In this document: one piece after another, positions 54,083 through 63,620 of the stretch
How the letters are laid out: the number at the start of each line of letters is the position of its first letter
How positions within the stretch are numbered: the stretch's first letter is position 1
Origin: Clostridium sp. AN503
Lineage (GTDB): Bacteria; Bacillota; Clostridia; Lachnospirales; Lachnospiraceae
Length of the DNA stretch: 64,000 bases
NCBI RefSeq assembly: GCF_040719375.1
Contig: NZ_JBFDTP010000002.1
Span: forward strand, 2,542,001-2,606,000
Direction: 5' to 3'
The notes under the pieces: generated by a model
What the model was told of the DNA's origin: nothing
Seen by the model: the letters and a program-made list of their open reading frames with translations, nothing else
Databases searched by the model: none
Made by a program: the position numbers and the translations under genes

Positions 54083-55375
54083 TCAGCCTATCTTCAACTT
54101 GAATTTCTGCGCTTCCTTCTCGGAATCCACAATCTCAATGGACGCGCCAAGACCCTGCAGCTTCTCCTCAAAGCACTCGTATCCGCGCTGGATATAGCCA
54201 ATTTCATCCACCACCGTATAACCGCTTGCGGAAAGTCCTGCCAGCACCAGTGCAGCCCCTGCCCGCAGATCAGGTGACTCGACCTGGGCGCCGGTAAATC
54301 CCTTCACGCCGTCAATGACTGCAACATTGCCTTCCACCTTGATATTGCCGCCCATGCGGGCAAGCTCGTCAACATATTTAAAACGGTTCTCAAAAATACT
54401 CTCTGTGATCATGCTGGTCCCCTCGGCAAGGGCCAGGGTTACCGCCATCTGCGGCTGCATATCCGTAGGAAATCCCGGGTATGGCAGTGTTTTTATATTG
54501 GTAGAGCGCTGTTTCGGCCTTCCCACCACACGGACCTCGTCATCTCCCTCCAGCACCTCACAGCCAATCTCGATCAGCTTTGCAGTGATTGCTTCTAAAT
54601 GCTTCGGTATCACATTCTTTACGGTGACGTCTCCGCGGGTGATCGCTGCGGCACACATAAACGTACCGGCTTCAATCTGGTCCGGAATGATGGAATACTC
54701 CGTGCCATGAAGCCTGCGCACGCCGCTGATGCGGATAATATCCGTGCCTGCCCCCTTGATATTGGCGCCCATGCTGTTTAAGAAGTTTGCCACATCAACC
54801 ACATGCGGCTCCTTCGCTGCGTTCTCTATGGTGGTCTTTCCCTCTGCCAGGGCTGCCGCCATCATGATATTGATCGTAGCGCCTACAGATACCACATCCA
54901 GATAAATATGTCCCCCCACCAGATCGATCGCGTGTGCAACTACCGCACCGCGCTCAATATCAATCCTTGCTCCCAGCGCGCGAAAACCTTTCAGATGCTG
55001 GTCGATCGGCCTGCTGCCGATATTGCAGCCGCCCGGCAGCGGAACCTCCGCACTCTTGTACTTACCAAGCAGCGCTCCAATAAAATAATAGGATGCACGG
55101 ATCTTACGGATGTACTCGTCATCCACCGATACTTCGCGGATCGTGGATGCATTGATCTTCGCCGTATGGCGGTCCAGACGCTCCACACTGGCGCCGATCT
55201 CCTGGATCGCTTCCAGCAGCACGTTGATATCCCGCACATCCGGAAGGTTCTCAATGATAACGTCATCATCTGTCATAATCGCAGCCGCCAGAATACCCAG
55301 CGCAGCATTCTTCGCTCCGCCGATCACTACGTCTCCAACCAGCGGGTTGCCGCCCTTCATAATATATTGATTCAT
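54083..55375 (-). CDS. murA: UDP-N-acetylglucosamine 1-carboxyvinyltransferase MurA
   Basis: ATG 55375 follows GAGGTG by six bases (430 residues). The EPSP-like fold has GGAKNAALGILAAA near residue 20, and the catalytic loop PGGCNIGSRPIDQH near 112, with the Cys that fosfomycin attacks. RAGAALVLAGLSASG lies near the end. It commits UDP-GlcNAc to peptidoglycan synthesis. Gram-positives often have two copies; which one this is cannot be told here. It lies downstream of the 827-residue membrane protein. Confidence 0.95.
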   Translation of the reverse strand: MNQYIMKGGNPLVGDVVIGGAKNAALGILAAAIMTDDDVIIENLPDVRDINVLLEAIQEIGASVERLDRHTAKINASTIREVSVDDEYIRKIRASYYFIGALLGKYKSAEVPLPGGCNIGSRPIDQHLKGFRALGARIDIERGAVVAHAIDLVGGHIYLDVVSVGATINIMMAAALAEGKTTIENAAKEPHVVDVANFLNSMGANIKGAGTDIIRISGVRRLHGTEYSIIPDQIEAGTFMCAAAITRGDVTVKNVIPKHLEAITAKLIEIGCEVLEGDDEVRVVGRPKQRSTNIKTLPYPGFPTDMQPQMAVTLALAEGTSMITESIFENRFKYVDELARMGGNIKVEGNVAVIDGVKGFTGAQVESPDLRAGAALVLAGLSASGYTVVDEIGYIQRGYECFEEKLQGLGASIEIVDSEKEAQKFKLKIG

Positions 55376-55504
55376 CCCACACCTCAGCCAATTTCTATTC
55401 AAAATTTCCCATATATATGAATTTCTTTACAAAATCATTAATTTTCTATTTAAGTTTCTTAATGATTATACCACATATATCTGATTTGTAAAGTAAAACG
55501 CGCA

Positions 55505-57988
55505 TTACTGGAGTTGAACCGCGCAGATAAAGTCATTCCCACGGAGCCGGAAAAACTCGGTGCTGTCGTTTAATCCCGCTTTGTAAATCTCACCGGTAGA
55601 CGGGTTATAGACATTCACATTGTACTGGTCGAAACCACAGAGTATCAGGTATTCCCCCTCTCCCGTGTAGCCCAGCACCGGAATCCCCTGGTCGATGAAA
55701 TACAGCATCTGCATCATGGAACAGCCCCTGCTGTCCAGAAGCACCACCCCGTCATTATAGGTCCTGCTCGAAGTAAATCCCTCCAGATGACGCTCCAGCG
55801 GCGCAAAGGCCGTGAGGGGATCGCGGATATTTTTGATCGTTCCCCGGTTCACCCGGTTCCACAGCATCTGACGGTTAGCATCCGTCACGAACCCCATTTT
55901 GTCATAGGCAAGCTGCACAGCCTCAGCAAAATCCATGGTGACCTTTAAAAGATGTCCGCTGCCATAAGCATAAAACTGCATGCCCTGTACCTGGTAATTG
56001 GACTTAAGCTCCAGGATATCTGCCTGGTCAAAGCTTACGCGCTTTGGCACTGACAGGCGGATATTCCGGCTGTTTTTCGTCTCCCCGTCCAACTGGACAA
56101 AGTACAGCTTTCCTTTATCCTGGGAAGCGTACCAGCCGATGCCGTCCAGCTTCCCCGGCCCCATATCCACGTTGCACACGATCGTATCTTCCTCTGCCTC
56201 CACATAGCTCTGCTCAGACAGACGGGTAACCCGCCTTAAATGGATACGGCTCTCTTCCACATGCACGCCGGAAACATAATAACCGCTCTTTTCGTAGCTG
56301 GTCTCCTCCTGCATCTGATCGTTTATGATCTTCACACTGTACATCGGCAGGTCTTCCACACGCCCATTGATCAGCCAGGCATCCGTCTCCTTCGCGATCC
56401 CGTATACCAGGTCACGTCCAACAAACCCGAGCGTCCTCACATACTCATCGTCAGCTCCGTGTATTTCCCGCTTTTCCCCGGTCTCTAAATCCATCAGATG
56501 CACCGTCTTCGACTCATAAAGCTTCCCGCCGTCCTGCCATGCGATCCGCTTTTTATCTGTGCTCACGGCATAGCTGCCCTCCGCGAGAGCGTCCGCCACG
56601 ACCATATTCTCACGGCTCTTCAGATCAATCCCAAAAACTGCATGATCCACGAACAGATACAGCATATCTGCCTGGGTCCGGTACACCAGTTGTTCCAGAT
56701 CATCCTCAAGAGCCTCATAGGAGCCTGAAAACGGAATGAAGAAAAGCTCTTCCAGCGCATTCTCCCCGGCATCGTAATGATATCCCACCACGCCTGTGCT
56801 GCCCTCATGGTTGCCTCTGTTCATATATCCGTACACCAGAAAATCCACATCTCCGCTGTCTGCAACAGACAGGATCTGCACATCATGCTGATCATAATTG
56901 CTGCGTACATCCGCCGTATTCCCGTCACGGAAGGAAAATACCTTGACCGCATGACGCTCATGTCCATCCTGCCGGTAGGTCCACAGATCACGGTTTACGC
57001 GATAAGCATACACCTTCCCGTCCAGACTGCGCTTCACTTCCACCCTGTCGTCATTTGTGATCCCCAGAAGGATGCGTTTACCGGAATAATCCGTGCGCTC
57101 CCCCTGAAAAACCTGGTTGACTTCCCGCTCATAATCCATCAGGTAGGTGCGAAGCTCATTCCACTTCATGGTAAAGTTCTCTTCCACCTCGTAAGTCTCC
57201 ATGATGCCTTCCTCGCCCTCCCGGGATGCCAGGAAGTTGAGCTGAACGCTGCACATGATCCCATCCAGCTCCTTTAGCTTTACCTGGACCTCGCCCATCG
57301 GCTGCATCTTAAGCCTCCCCCATGTGAGCTGGGAAAAACTGGAGCGTATGGAGGTTTTCCCGAAAGTACTGTTATCCTCCGTGGCATTGGTCTCAAGATA
57401 AGTGACCAGATCCCTGGCCTGTTCATAGTTGAAGGTCTTTGCAGAAAAATCCACCGCCAGGTCTATCATGGACTGGATCGTGGCGTCCTCTGTCCACAGG
57501 ATCCGGGTATAATAATAGACCGGACCATGCTGCTCCGTATTCAGTTCCAGCCGCAGCAGATACTGCCTGTCTCTTGCCAGAAGGTTCTGGATCGGCAGGA
57601 CTACCCGGAGACCAGACTCTGTCTCCTCCCAGTCATCCAGCCGGGTCCGCTCCACCAGACGCTCCCGGTCCATGCTCCGGATCTCATAGCTGATCCCCAG
57701 CACCTTATCGCCTCCGCCGGTGATATCCAGCGCCAGCGCCCGGTCCTCCGGAATGATCGTCAGCACATCTCCCGCCACGGAATTGTCCATCTCACGGCAA
57801 TATCCTGCCATACGGTTCATGCTCCGCCCGTACATCTCGGCGTTTACCACCGGCAAAGCTGCTTCTCCCATGGCTACATATACTTCATTGGCCTGCCCTT
57901 CGTTGTTTCTGGCCGCAAAAAAATATACCAGCAGTGCCGCTGCAAAAATTCCAAATAAAATCCCGACTTTCTTTATTATCTGACTCAT
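55505..57988 (-). CDS. Large membrane-anchored protein of unknown function
   Basis: This 827-residue protein has one N-terminal membrane helix (VGILFGIFAAALLVYFFAA) and a large outside part. Residues about 300-650 look like repeated beta strands with Asp/Gly turns (for example DLETGEKREIHG, DEYVRTLGFVGRDLVYGIA), possibly a propeller. The last 130 residues include YFIDQGIPVLGYTGEGEYLILCGFDQYNVNVYNPSTGEIYK (partly: GYTGEGEYLILCGFDQYNVN), which resembles a papain/C39-like fold without an obvious Cys-His pair. It lies upstream of murA. I do not recognise the family; a cell-envelope role is plausible from its neighbour only. Confidence 0.85.
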   Translation of the reverse strand: MSQIIKKVGILFGIFAAALLVYFFAARNNEGQANEVYVAMGEAALPVVNAEMYGRSMNRMAGYCREMDNSVAGDVLTIIPEDRALALDITGGGDKVLGISYEIRSMDRERLVERTRLDDWEETESGLRVVLPIQNLLARDRQYLLRLELNTEQHGPVYYYTRILWTEDATIQSMIDLAVDFSAKTFNYEQARDLVTYLETNATEDNSTFGKTSIRSSFSQLTWGRLKMQPMGEVQVKLKELDGIMCSVQLNFLASREGEEGIMETYEVEENFTMKWNELRTYLMDYEREVNQVFQGERTDYSGKRILLGITNDDRVEVKRSLDGKVYAYRVNRDLWTYRQDGHERHAVKVFSFRDGNTADVRSNYDQHDVQILSVADSGDVDFLVYGYMNRGNHEGSTGVVGYHYDAGENALEELFFIPFSGSYEALEDDLEQLVYRTQADMLYLFVDHAVFGIDLKSRENMVVADALAEGSYAVSTDKKRIAWQDGGKLYESKTVHLMDLETGEKREIHGADDEYVRTLGFVGRDLVYGIAKETDAWLINGRVEDLPMYSVKIINDQMQEETSYEKSGYYVSGVHVEESRIHLRRVTRLSEQSYVEAEEDTIVCNVDMGPGKLDGIGWYASQDKGKLYFVQLDGETKNSRNIRLSVPKRVSFDQADILELKSNYQVQGMQFYAYGSGHLLKVTMDFAEAVQLAYDKMGFVTDANRQMLWNRVNRGTIKNIRDPLTAFAPLERHLEGFTSSRTYNDGVVLLDSRGCSMMQMLYFIDQGIPVLGYTGEGEYLILCGFDQYNVNVYNPSTGEIYKAGLNDSTEFFRLRGNDFICAVQLQ

Positions 57989-58279
57989 ATCGTCCGTATC
58001 CTTATATTTTCACTTATATATCCTGTTGGTTTCTTCAAATGCAGTTTTCATTTCTGTATGGACAGAATGTCCTGCACTCTCATATTCTATCTGGTTTCCA
58101 TCGAAACTACAACAAAATCTTTTATTAAATTTATTTTCCGCTTGCACACCAGCCGGAAATCAGCTATAATGATGCTTACCATTTCTGGTATTCGGCATTC
58201 ACAGGTTATCATTTTTCATCAGAATCATGTTCCCTGCATGTCACGCAACAATCTGATTTTCTACTAAAGGAGGTATACT
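57989..58279. other. Divergent intergenic region
   Basis: About 290 AT-rich bases separate two divergent genes and probably contain both promoters. The plus gene has AAAGGAGG six bases from its ATG. No RNA gene or repeat is seen. Confidence 0.5.
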
Positions 58280-59242
58280 ATGGTATACGAGACATTTCTC
58301 ACTACGGTCACCAGTCACTTACAGGCAGCTCTGGGAGAGGATTACCACATGACGATCCGCCCGCTTCCCAAAAACAACGGCGTCATACTGGACGGGCTTA
58401 CGATCTGCGGTCCCGGCATCGATATGGCGCCTACCATCTATTTAAATCCTTATTATGAGCAGTTTAAACTGGGGATGAACATGGAGGAGGTCCTGGCTGA
58501 CATCCTGAAGCTTTACCGTTCCACACCGGCGCCGGACTGTTTAAAAGAAGCAGACCTTTCGCAGTTTGAAGCCCTGAAATCCCGGATCATGTTCCGGATC
58601 GTCCACACTGCCTCCAACCAGAAGCTGTTGTCAGACGTGCCGAACCTGCCCTTTTTGGATCTGTCCATCCTGTTTTATCTTTTTCTGGAACGCAATGATT
58701 CCGGCCAGATGACCGCTCTGATCCACAACGACCATGTGAAGCGCTGGAATGTAACGGAGAAAGAATTGTGGAAACTGGCCCTTGAAAACACCCCCCGGGA
58801 ATATCCTGCCCAGATCCAGAGTATGACCGACATGATGAAGGAGATCGCAAGGGAGAATCTTGCAGACGGCTTTGATGAGGAGCTGATCGAAGCGCTGTTG
58901 GATGACGAGGAGGGAGTCTCCCCGCTGTATGTGCTTTCTAATATAAACGGGCTTTATGGAGCCGGATGCATCATATACCAGGACGTATTAAAAAACTTCG
59001 CAGATACCCTGGACCGGGATTTGATCATCCTCCCGTCCAGTATCCACGAAGTTCTGATTACCCCGGATCTGTCCGGGACATCTTATGAAGATTTAAGTTA
59101 TATGGTCACCAGCATCAACCGTCAGGAGGTCCCCATGGAGGACCAGCTTTCCAATCAGGTGTATCTCTACACCCGCGCGGACGACCAGCTCCGCATCGTA
59201 TCCCACGCTGCCAAAACAGTCGGCGCGGCATCACTGAACTGA
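58280..59242 (+). CDS. DUF5688 family protein
   Basis: This 320-residue soluble protein has the layout of DUF5688 proteins common in Lachnospiraceae: IYLNPYYEQF and MEEVLADILKLYR near the N-terminus, LPFLDLSILFYLF mid-protein, and LYVLSNINGLYGAG...DLIILPSSIHEVLI later. The last part recalls metalloprotease-like scaffolds but no HExxH is present. It has no signal peptide. Function unknown. It ends 28 bases from the convergent feoB. Confidence 0.85.
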   Translation: MVYETFLTTVTSHLQAALGEDYHMTIRPLPKNNGVILDGLTICGPGIDMAPTIYLNPYYEQFKLGMNMEEVLADILKLYRSTPAPDCLKEADLSQFEALKSRIMFRIVHTASNQKLLSDVPNLPFLDLSILFYLFLERNDSGQMTALIHNDHVKRWNVTEKELWKLALENTPREYPAQIQSMTDMMKEIARENLADGFDEELIEALLDDEEGVSPLYVLSNINGLYGAGCIIYQDVLKNFADTLDRDLIILPSSIHEVLITPDLSGTSYEDLSYMVTSINRQEVPMEDQLSNQVYLYTRADDQLRIVSHAAKTVGAASLN

Positions 59243-59270
59243 TGGGATCACTCCCCAGTTCCCTTTATGC

Positions 59271-61295
59271 TCATAACCTGATTCCGATCTGATATACCAG
59301 CACCGCGGCTGTCCATGCCACCAGAAGCTGGAATGCCACCATGCCGAGCGTGAACCTCCAGGATCCTGTTTCACGCTTAATGGTGGCAACTGCCGCCACG
59401 CATGGGGAGTACAGCAGGCAGAATACCATGAGGGCATAAGCGCTGGCACTGCCAAAGCCCGCCACCGCAAGACCGGAGGTAAGCTCTGCCATACCGGCTG
59501 CGGAGTTGATATTGCTGATCCCATACAGTACGGAAAAGCTGGATACTACCACTTCTTTTGCCGACAGACCGGAGATCAGCGCCACGGCAATCTGCCAGGT
59601 TCCCAGTCCCGCCGGGTTCAGCAGCGGAACCAGTGCCTTCCCTACGATGGCAGCAAAGCTCTGGGTCACATCTGATATGTAACCGTGGATGCCAAAATTC
59701 ATCACAAACCACAGGATAATGGATGCCACAAAGATCGTGGTTCCCGCTTTTGTGAGGTAATCCTTCACCTTATCCCAAACATAGATGAAGACGGTCCGCT
59801 TGTTGGGCGTCTTGTACTCCGGCAGCTCTATGAGCAGCGTGTCTTCCGTGCCGGACCTGTCCATCCTGCGGAGGATAAAGGCCACCAGAATGGCTACCGC
59901 CAGACCTATCACATACAGGGAATATGCCACCATAAGAGCCTTCCCCGGAAAGAACATCTCCGCAAACAACACATAGATCGGCAGCCTGGCAGAGCAGGAC
60001 ATGAACGGCGTGATCAGTATGGTCCGTCTCCGGTCCCGCTCACTTGCAAGCGCCCGGGATGCCATCACCGCAGGAACCGTGCACCCGAACCCAAGAAGCA
60101 TAGGCAGGAATGCCTTGCCGGAAAGCCCTACCCGTCCCATGATCTCATTCATCACATAAGCTACACGGGCCATATAACCGCTGTCCTCCAGAAAGGCCAG
60201 CGCCAGAAACAGAATAAAAATATTCGGCAGGAAGGTAAGGATTCCGCCCACACCCGCGATGATTCCGTCCACCACCAGTGAGATCAGCCAGCCGGAAACC
60301 TGCAGCTGCTCCAACAGATTCAGTGCAGAACCGGAAAACCATTCCAATCCGATCTCAAAATATCCTTTCAGGAAATCGCCCACCGTAAAGGTCAGGAAAA
60401 ATACCCCTGCCATAATGCCCAGGAAGATGGGGATCCCCCACACAGGATGGGTCAGCCAGCTGTCGATCCGGTCAGTGGCGGCGGCCTTCTCCTCCTTGTT
60501 GAACAGGCATTCCTGGATCACTTCCTCGATATAGTCGTATTTCTCGTTGATGATCTTCTTTTCGTAGCTGTTCTCAACAATATGGCTCAAATCCACCGGA
60601 TGATCATTCATAACCTCCCGGTCTTCTTCTAAAAGCTTGACTGCATGCCACCGCATATTCTCCATCTCGCCGTACTTGGCCTTAAGGATATGCTCGATCC
60701 TGGTGATCTTCTGTTCAATCTCCTCATCATAGCGGATCACCACTCCCTGCGGCTCCTCCTCATAATGATGGACCACCGCATGCATCAGCACATCCAGCCC
60801 TGTGCGTTTCCGCGCAGACACAGGTACGACCGGAATGTGTCCCAGCATCTCAGGAAGCCGGTGCATATCGATCTCCATGCCGCGCTCCTCTACGATATCC
60901 ATCATATTCAGCGCCAGGATCACCGGTTTTTTCAGTTCCAAAAGCTGCATGGTCAGATACAGATTGCGTTCTAAGGAGGAGGCGTCCACGACATTGATGA
61001 TCACATCCACCTCGCCGTCCTCAATACAGCGCCTTGTGACGATCTCCTCTATGGTGTAGGAAGTCAGGCTGTAGATGCCCGGCAGATCGATGACCCGGAT
61101 GGGGCGTCCCTTGTAGGTGGTAGTTCCCTCCACCCGTTCCACAGTCACTCCCGGCCAGTTTGCAACCTTTAAGTTCGCTCCCGTAAAAGCATTGAACAGG
61201 GTCGTCTTGCCGCAGTTGGGATTCCCAACGAAGCCTACGCGGATCTCCTGAGAGTCCGTTCCTCCCTGGATCCGCTGCTGTCTAGCGTCCTGCAT
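59271..61295 (-). CDS. feoB: Ferrous iron transport protein FeoB
   Basis: The 674 residues start with a GTPase domain (about 20-180: G1 GNPNCGKTT, G3 DLPGIYSLT, G4 NMMD). A helical GDI region follows, then about eight membrane helices with two Gate motifs (GVGGILTFLPNIFILF; FGCTVPAVMASRAL, with the conserved Cys). It imports Fe2+ across the cytoplasmic membrane. It overlaps feoA by 14 bases, so the two are translationally coupled. A Fur or DtxR site was not identified with confidence. Confidence 0.96.
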   Translation of the reverse strand: MQDARQQRIQGGTDSQEIRVGFVGNPNCGKTTLFNAFTGANLKVANWPGVTVERVEGTTTYKGRPIRVIDLPGIYSLTSYTIEEIVTRRCIEDGEVDVIINVVDASSLERNLYLTMQLLELKKPVILALNMMDIVEERGMEIDMHRLPEMLGHIPVVPVSARKRTGLDVLMHAVVHHYEEEPQGVVIRYDEEIEQKITRIEHILKAKYGEMENMRWHAVKLLEEDREVMNDHPVDLSHIVENSYEKKIINEKYDYIEEVIQECLFNKEEKAAATDRIDSWLTHPVWGIPIFLGIMAGVFFLTFTVGDFLKGYFEIGLEWFSGSALNLLEQLQVSGWLISLVVDGIIAGVGGILTFLPNIFILFLALAFLEDSGYMARVAYVMNEIMGRVGLSGKAFLPMLLGFGCTVPAVMASRALASERDRRRTILITPFMSCSARLPIYVLFAEMFFPGKALMVAYSLYVIGLAVAILVAFILRRMDRSGTEDTLLIELPEYKTPNKRTVFIYVWDKVKDYLTKAGTTIFVASIILWFVMNFGIHGYISDVTQSFAAIVGKALVPLLNPAGLGTWQIAVALISGLSAKEVVVSSFSVLYGISNINSAAGMAELTSGLAVAGFGSASAYALMVFCLLYSPCVAAVATIKRETGSWRFTLGMVAFQLLVAWTAAVLVYQIGIRL

Positions 61296-61521
61296 CTGCC
61301 TGGCCCTCCTCTATCTGGATACCCTCGCTGATCCTCCCGCCTACTGCCAGGCGCGTACCGCGTACCTTAAAGATCACAGAGCCGCTGCCCTTCTTATTCA
61401 GAATCGTCACCGGAGTCAGTTCATTGACTCCAAGCGCTTCCAGACGCCTGGTGATCGTATCATCCACAACCACACTTTTCACCAGATAAGTGCAGCCTAT
61501 CATTCCTTCATTCAGCTTCAT
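61282..61521 (-). CDS. feoA: Ferrous iron transport accessory protein FeoA
   Basis: ATG 61521 follows GGGGAG by about seven bases (79 residues); the longer frame covers the upstream terminator. It has the SH3-like FeoA fold: RRLEALGVNELTPVTILNK and the RGTRLAVGGRISEGI end. It supports FeoB activity at the membrane. It overlaps feoB. Confidence 0.9.
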   Translation of the reverse strand: MKLNEGMIGCTYLVKSVVVDDTITRRLEALGVNELTPVTILNKKGSGSVIFKVRGTRLAVGGRISEGIQIEEGQADAGR

Positions 61522-61549
61522 CGGTTTCTCCCCTATCTTGATACCTGAG

Positions 61550-61588
61550 AAAAATATACCCTTATTGACTTCCTTTGTCAATAAGGGT
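61550..61588 (-). terminator. uvrB terminator
   Basis: On minus, ACCCTTATTGAC and GTCAATAAGGGT form a perfect 12-bp stem with a short loop, followed by ATATTTTTC. It lies between uvrB and feoA. Confidence 0.85.
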
Positions 61589-61631
61589 ACCCAAAACCAT
61601 ATGAGATAATTTCTCAATAAGCCCGGATGTC

Positions 61632-63620
61632 TTAAGACTCCACCTCCAGCAGCATCTGCTTCACCTGGAGCATCCGGTCACGCAGCATGGCAGCTTCCTC
61701 GAAGTTCAGCTCCGCCGCCGCCTGGTGCATCTTCTTCTGCAGTTCCTTCGCCAGCTTCTTGAGCTCTTTGGCATCCATGGACTCCATATCCTTCTCGTCC
61801 GCAGATGCATCCCGCTCCGCCGCCTTAGAGATCGCGATCAGGTCACGGACCGCCTTCTTGATGGTGGTCGGAGTGATCCCGTGTTCTTCATTGTATTTCT
61901 GCTGGATCTGCCGTCTGCGGTTGGTTTCGCTGATAGCGACCCGCATGGAATCCGTGATCTTATCCGCATACATAATGACATGTCCCTCAGAGTTCCGGGC
62001 CGCACGCCCGATCGTCTGGATCAGGGAGGTCTCCGACCGCAGGAACCCTTCCTTGTCGGCATCCAGGATCGCCACCAGCGTGATCTCCGGAATGTCCAGG
62101 CCCTCACGCAGCAGGTTGATCCCCACCAGCACGTCAAACACGTCAAGGCGCATATCCCGAATGATCTCAGCCCGCTCCAGCGTATCGATATCCGAGTGCA
62201 GATATTTCACCCGGATGCCGACCTCACGCATATAATCAGTCAGATCCTCTGCCATCCGTTTCGTAAGCGTCGTGATCAGGACCTTATGATGCCCCGCCAC
62301 CTCCTTATTCACCTCGGAAACCAGATCGTCGATCTGCCCTTCCACCGGACGGACAGAGATCTCCGGGTCCAGAAGTCCGGTCGGCCGGATGATCTGTTCC
62401 ACGCGCAGCAGTTCATGCTCCGACTCGTAGACATTGGGCGTCGCAGAGACGAACATCATCTGGTCGATCTTGCTCTCGAACTCTGTGAAATTGAGGGGCC
62501 GGTTGTCCAGCGCCGACGGCAGGCGGAATCCAAAATCCACCAGCGTAGTCTTTCTGGAGCGGTCCCCGGCATACATCCCTCTTACCTGCGGCAGCGTGAT
62601 ATGAGACTCGTCGATGATCATCAGGAAATCATCCGGGAAATAGTCGATCAGCGTCCACGGTGGTTCTCCCGGCTTCCCAAAAGTCAGATGCCTGGAATAG
62701 TTCTCAATGCCGGAACAAAACCCCGTCTCCCGCATCATCTCCACATCAAAATTCGTCCGCTCCGAAATCCGCTGGGCTTCCAGCAGCTTATCCTCGCTCT
62801 TGAAATACGCCACACGTTCCTTCAGCTCCTCTAGGATGTTCTCAGTGGCAAGCTGCAGTTTTTCCTTTGGCACTACATAGTGGGATGCCGGGAAGACAGC
62901 CAGATGTCCCAGCTGGAGCTTCCCTTCCCCGGTCAATGTGTCAATCTCGGTGATGCGGTCTATCTCATCCCCAAAAAATTCAATGCGGTACGCCTCGCTC
63001 CCGGAATACGCCGGAAATACCTCCAGCACATCTCCCCGCACCCGGAAGGTTCCCCGGTGGAAATCCATGTCGTTTCGGGTATACTGGATATCGATGAGCT
63101 TGTGTATGATCTCATCCCGGTCTTTCACCATTCCGGGACGCAGGGAGATCACCATCTCCTGGTAGTCAATGGGGCTGCCCAGACCATAGATGCAGGAAAC
63201 TGATGCTACAATGATCACGTCCCTGCGTTCGGACAAGGCGGCTGTGGCAGAGTGGCGGAGCTTGTCGATCTCGTCATTGATGGCGGAATCCTTCTCAATA
63301 TAGGTATCCGTGGACGGAACATAGGCCTCGGGCTGGTAGTAGTCATAGTAGGAGACGAAATATTCCACGGCGTTGTTGGGGAAAAATTCTTTGAATTCTC
63401 CGTACAGCTGAGCCGCCAGCGTCTTGTTGTGGGCGATGATCAGAGTTGGCTTGTTCAAAGCCTGAATCACGTTCGCCATGGTGAAAGTTTTACCGGAACC
63501 AGTGACTCCCAATAAAGTTTCGAACTGGTTACCTTCTTTAAAACCTTTTACCAGTTCAGCGATCGCCTGGGGCTGGTCACCGGTTGGGGCATATTCTGAT
63601 ACTAGTTCAAAATGATCCAT
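61632..63620 (-). CDS. uvrB: Excinuclease ABC subunit B UvrB
   Basis: ATG 63620 follows GGAGG by eight bases (662 residues). Walker A GVTGSGKTFTMA lies near residue 38, the beta-hairpin region FVSYYDYYQPEAYVP near 90, DESHITLPQVRGMY near 335, and helicase motif VI QTIGRAARN near 535. A UVR domain (LNFEEAAMLRDRM) ends the protein. It verifies damage with UvrA and loads UvrC. It is a known SOS gene in Gram-positives. The nearest LexA-like site is 280 bases upstream. Confidence 0.97.
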   Translation of the reverse strand: MDHFELVSEYAPTGDQPQAIAELVKGFKEGNQFETLLGVTGSGKTFTMANVIQALNKPTLIIAHNKTLAAQLYGEFKEFFPNNAVEYFVSYYDYYQPEAYVPSTDTYIEKDSAINDEIDKLRHSATAALSERRDVIIVASVSCIYGLGSPIDYQEMVISLRPGMVKDRDEIIHKLIDIQYTRNDMDFHRGTFRVRGDVLEVFPAYSGSEAYRIEFFGDEIDRITEIDTLTGEGKLQLGHLAVFPASHYVVPKEKLQLATENILEELKERVAYFKSEDKLLEAQRISERTNFDVEMMRETGFCSGIENYSRHLTFGKPGEPPWTLIDYFPDDFLMIIDESHITLPQVRGMYAGDRSRKTTLVDFGFRLPSALDNRPLNFTEFESKIDQMMFVSATPNVYESEHELLRVEQIIRPTGLLDPEISVRPVEGQIDDLVSEVNKEVAGHHKVLITTLTKRMAEDLTDYMREVGIRVKYLHSDIDTLERAEIIRDMRLDVFDVLVGINLLREGLDIPEITLVAILDADKEGFLRSETSLIQTIGRAARNSEGHVIMYADKITDSMRVAISETNRRRQIQQKYNEEHGITPTTIKKAVRDLIAISKAAERDASADEKDMESMDAKELKKLAKELQKKMHQAAAELNFEEAAMLRDRMLQVKQMLLEVES

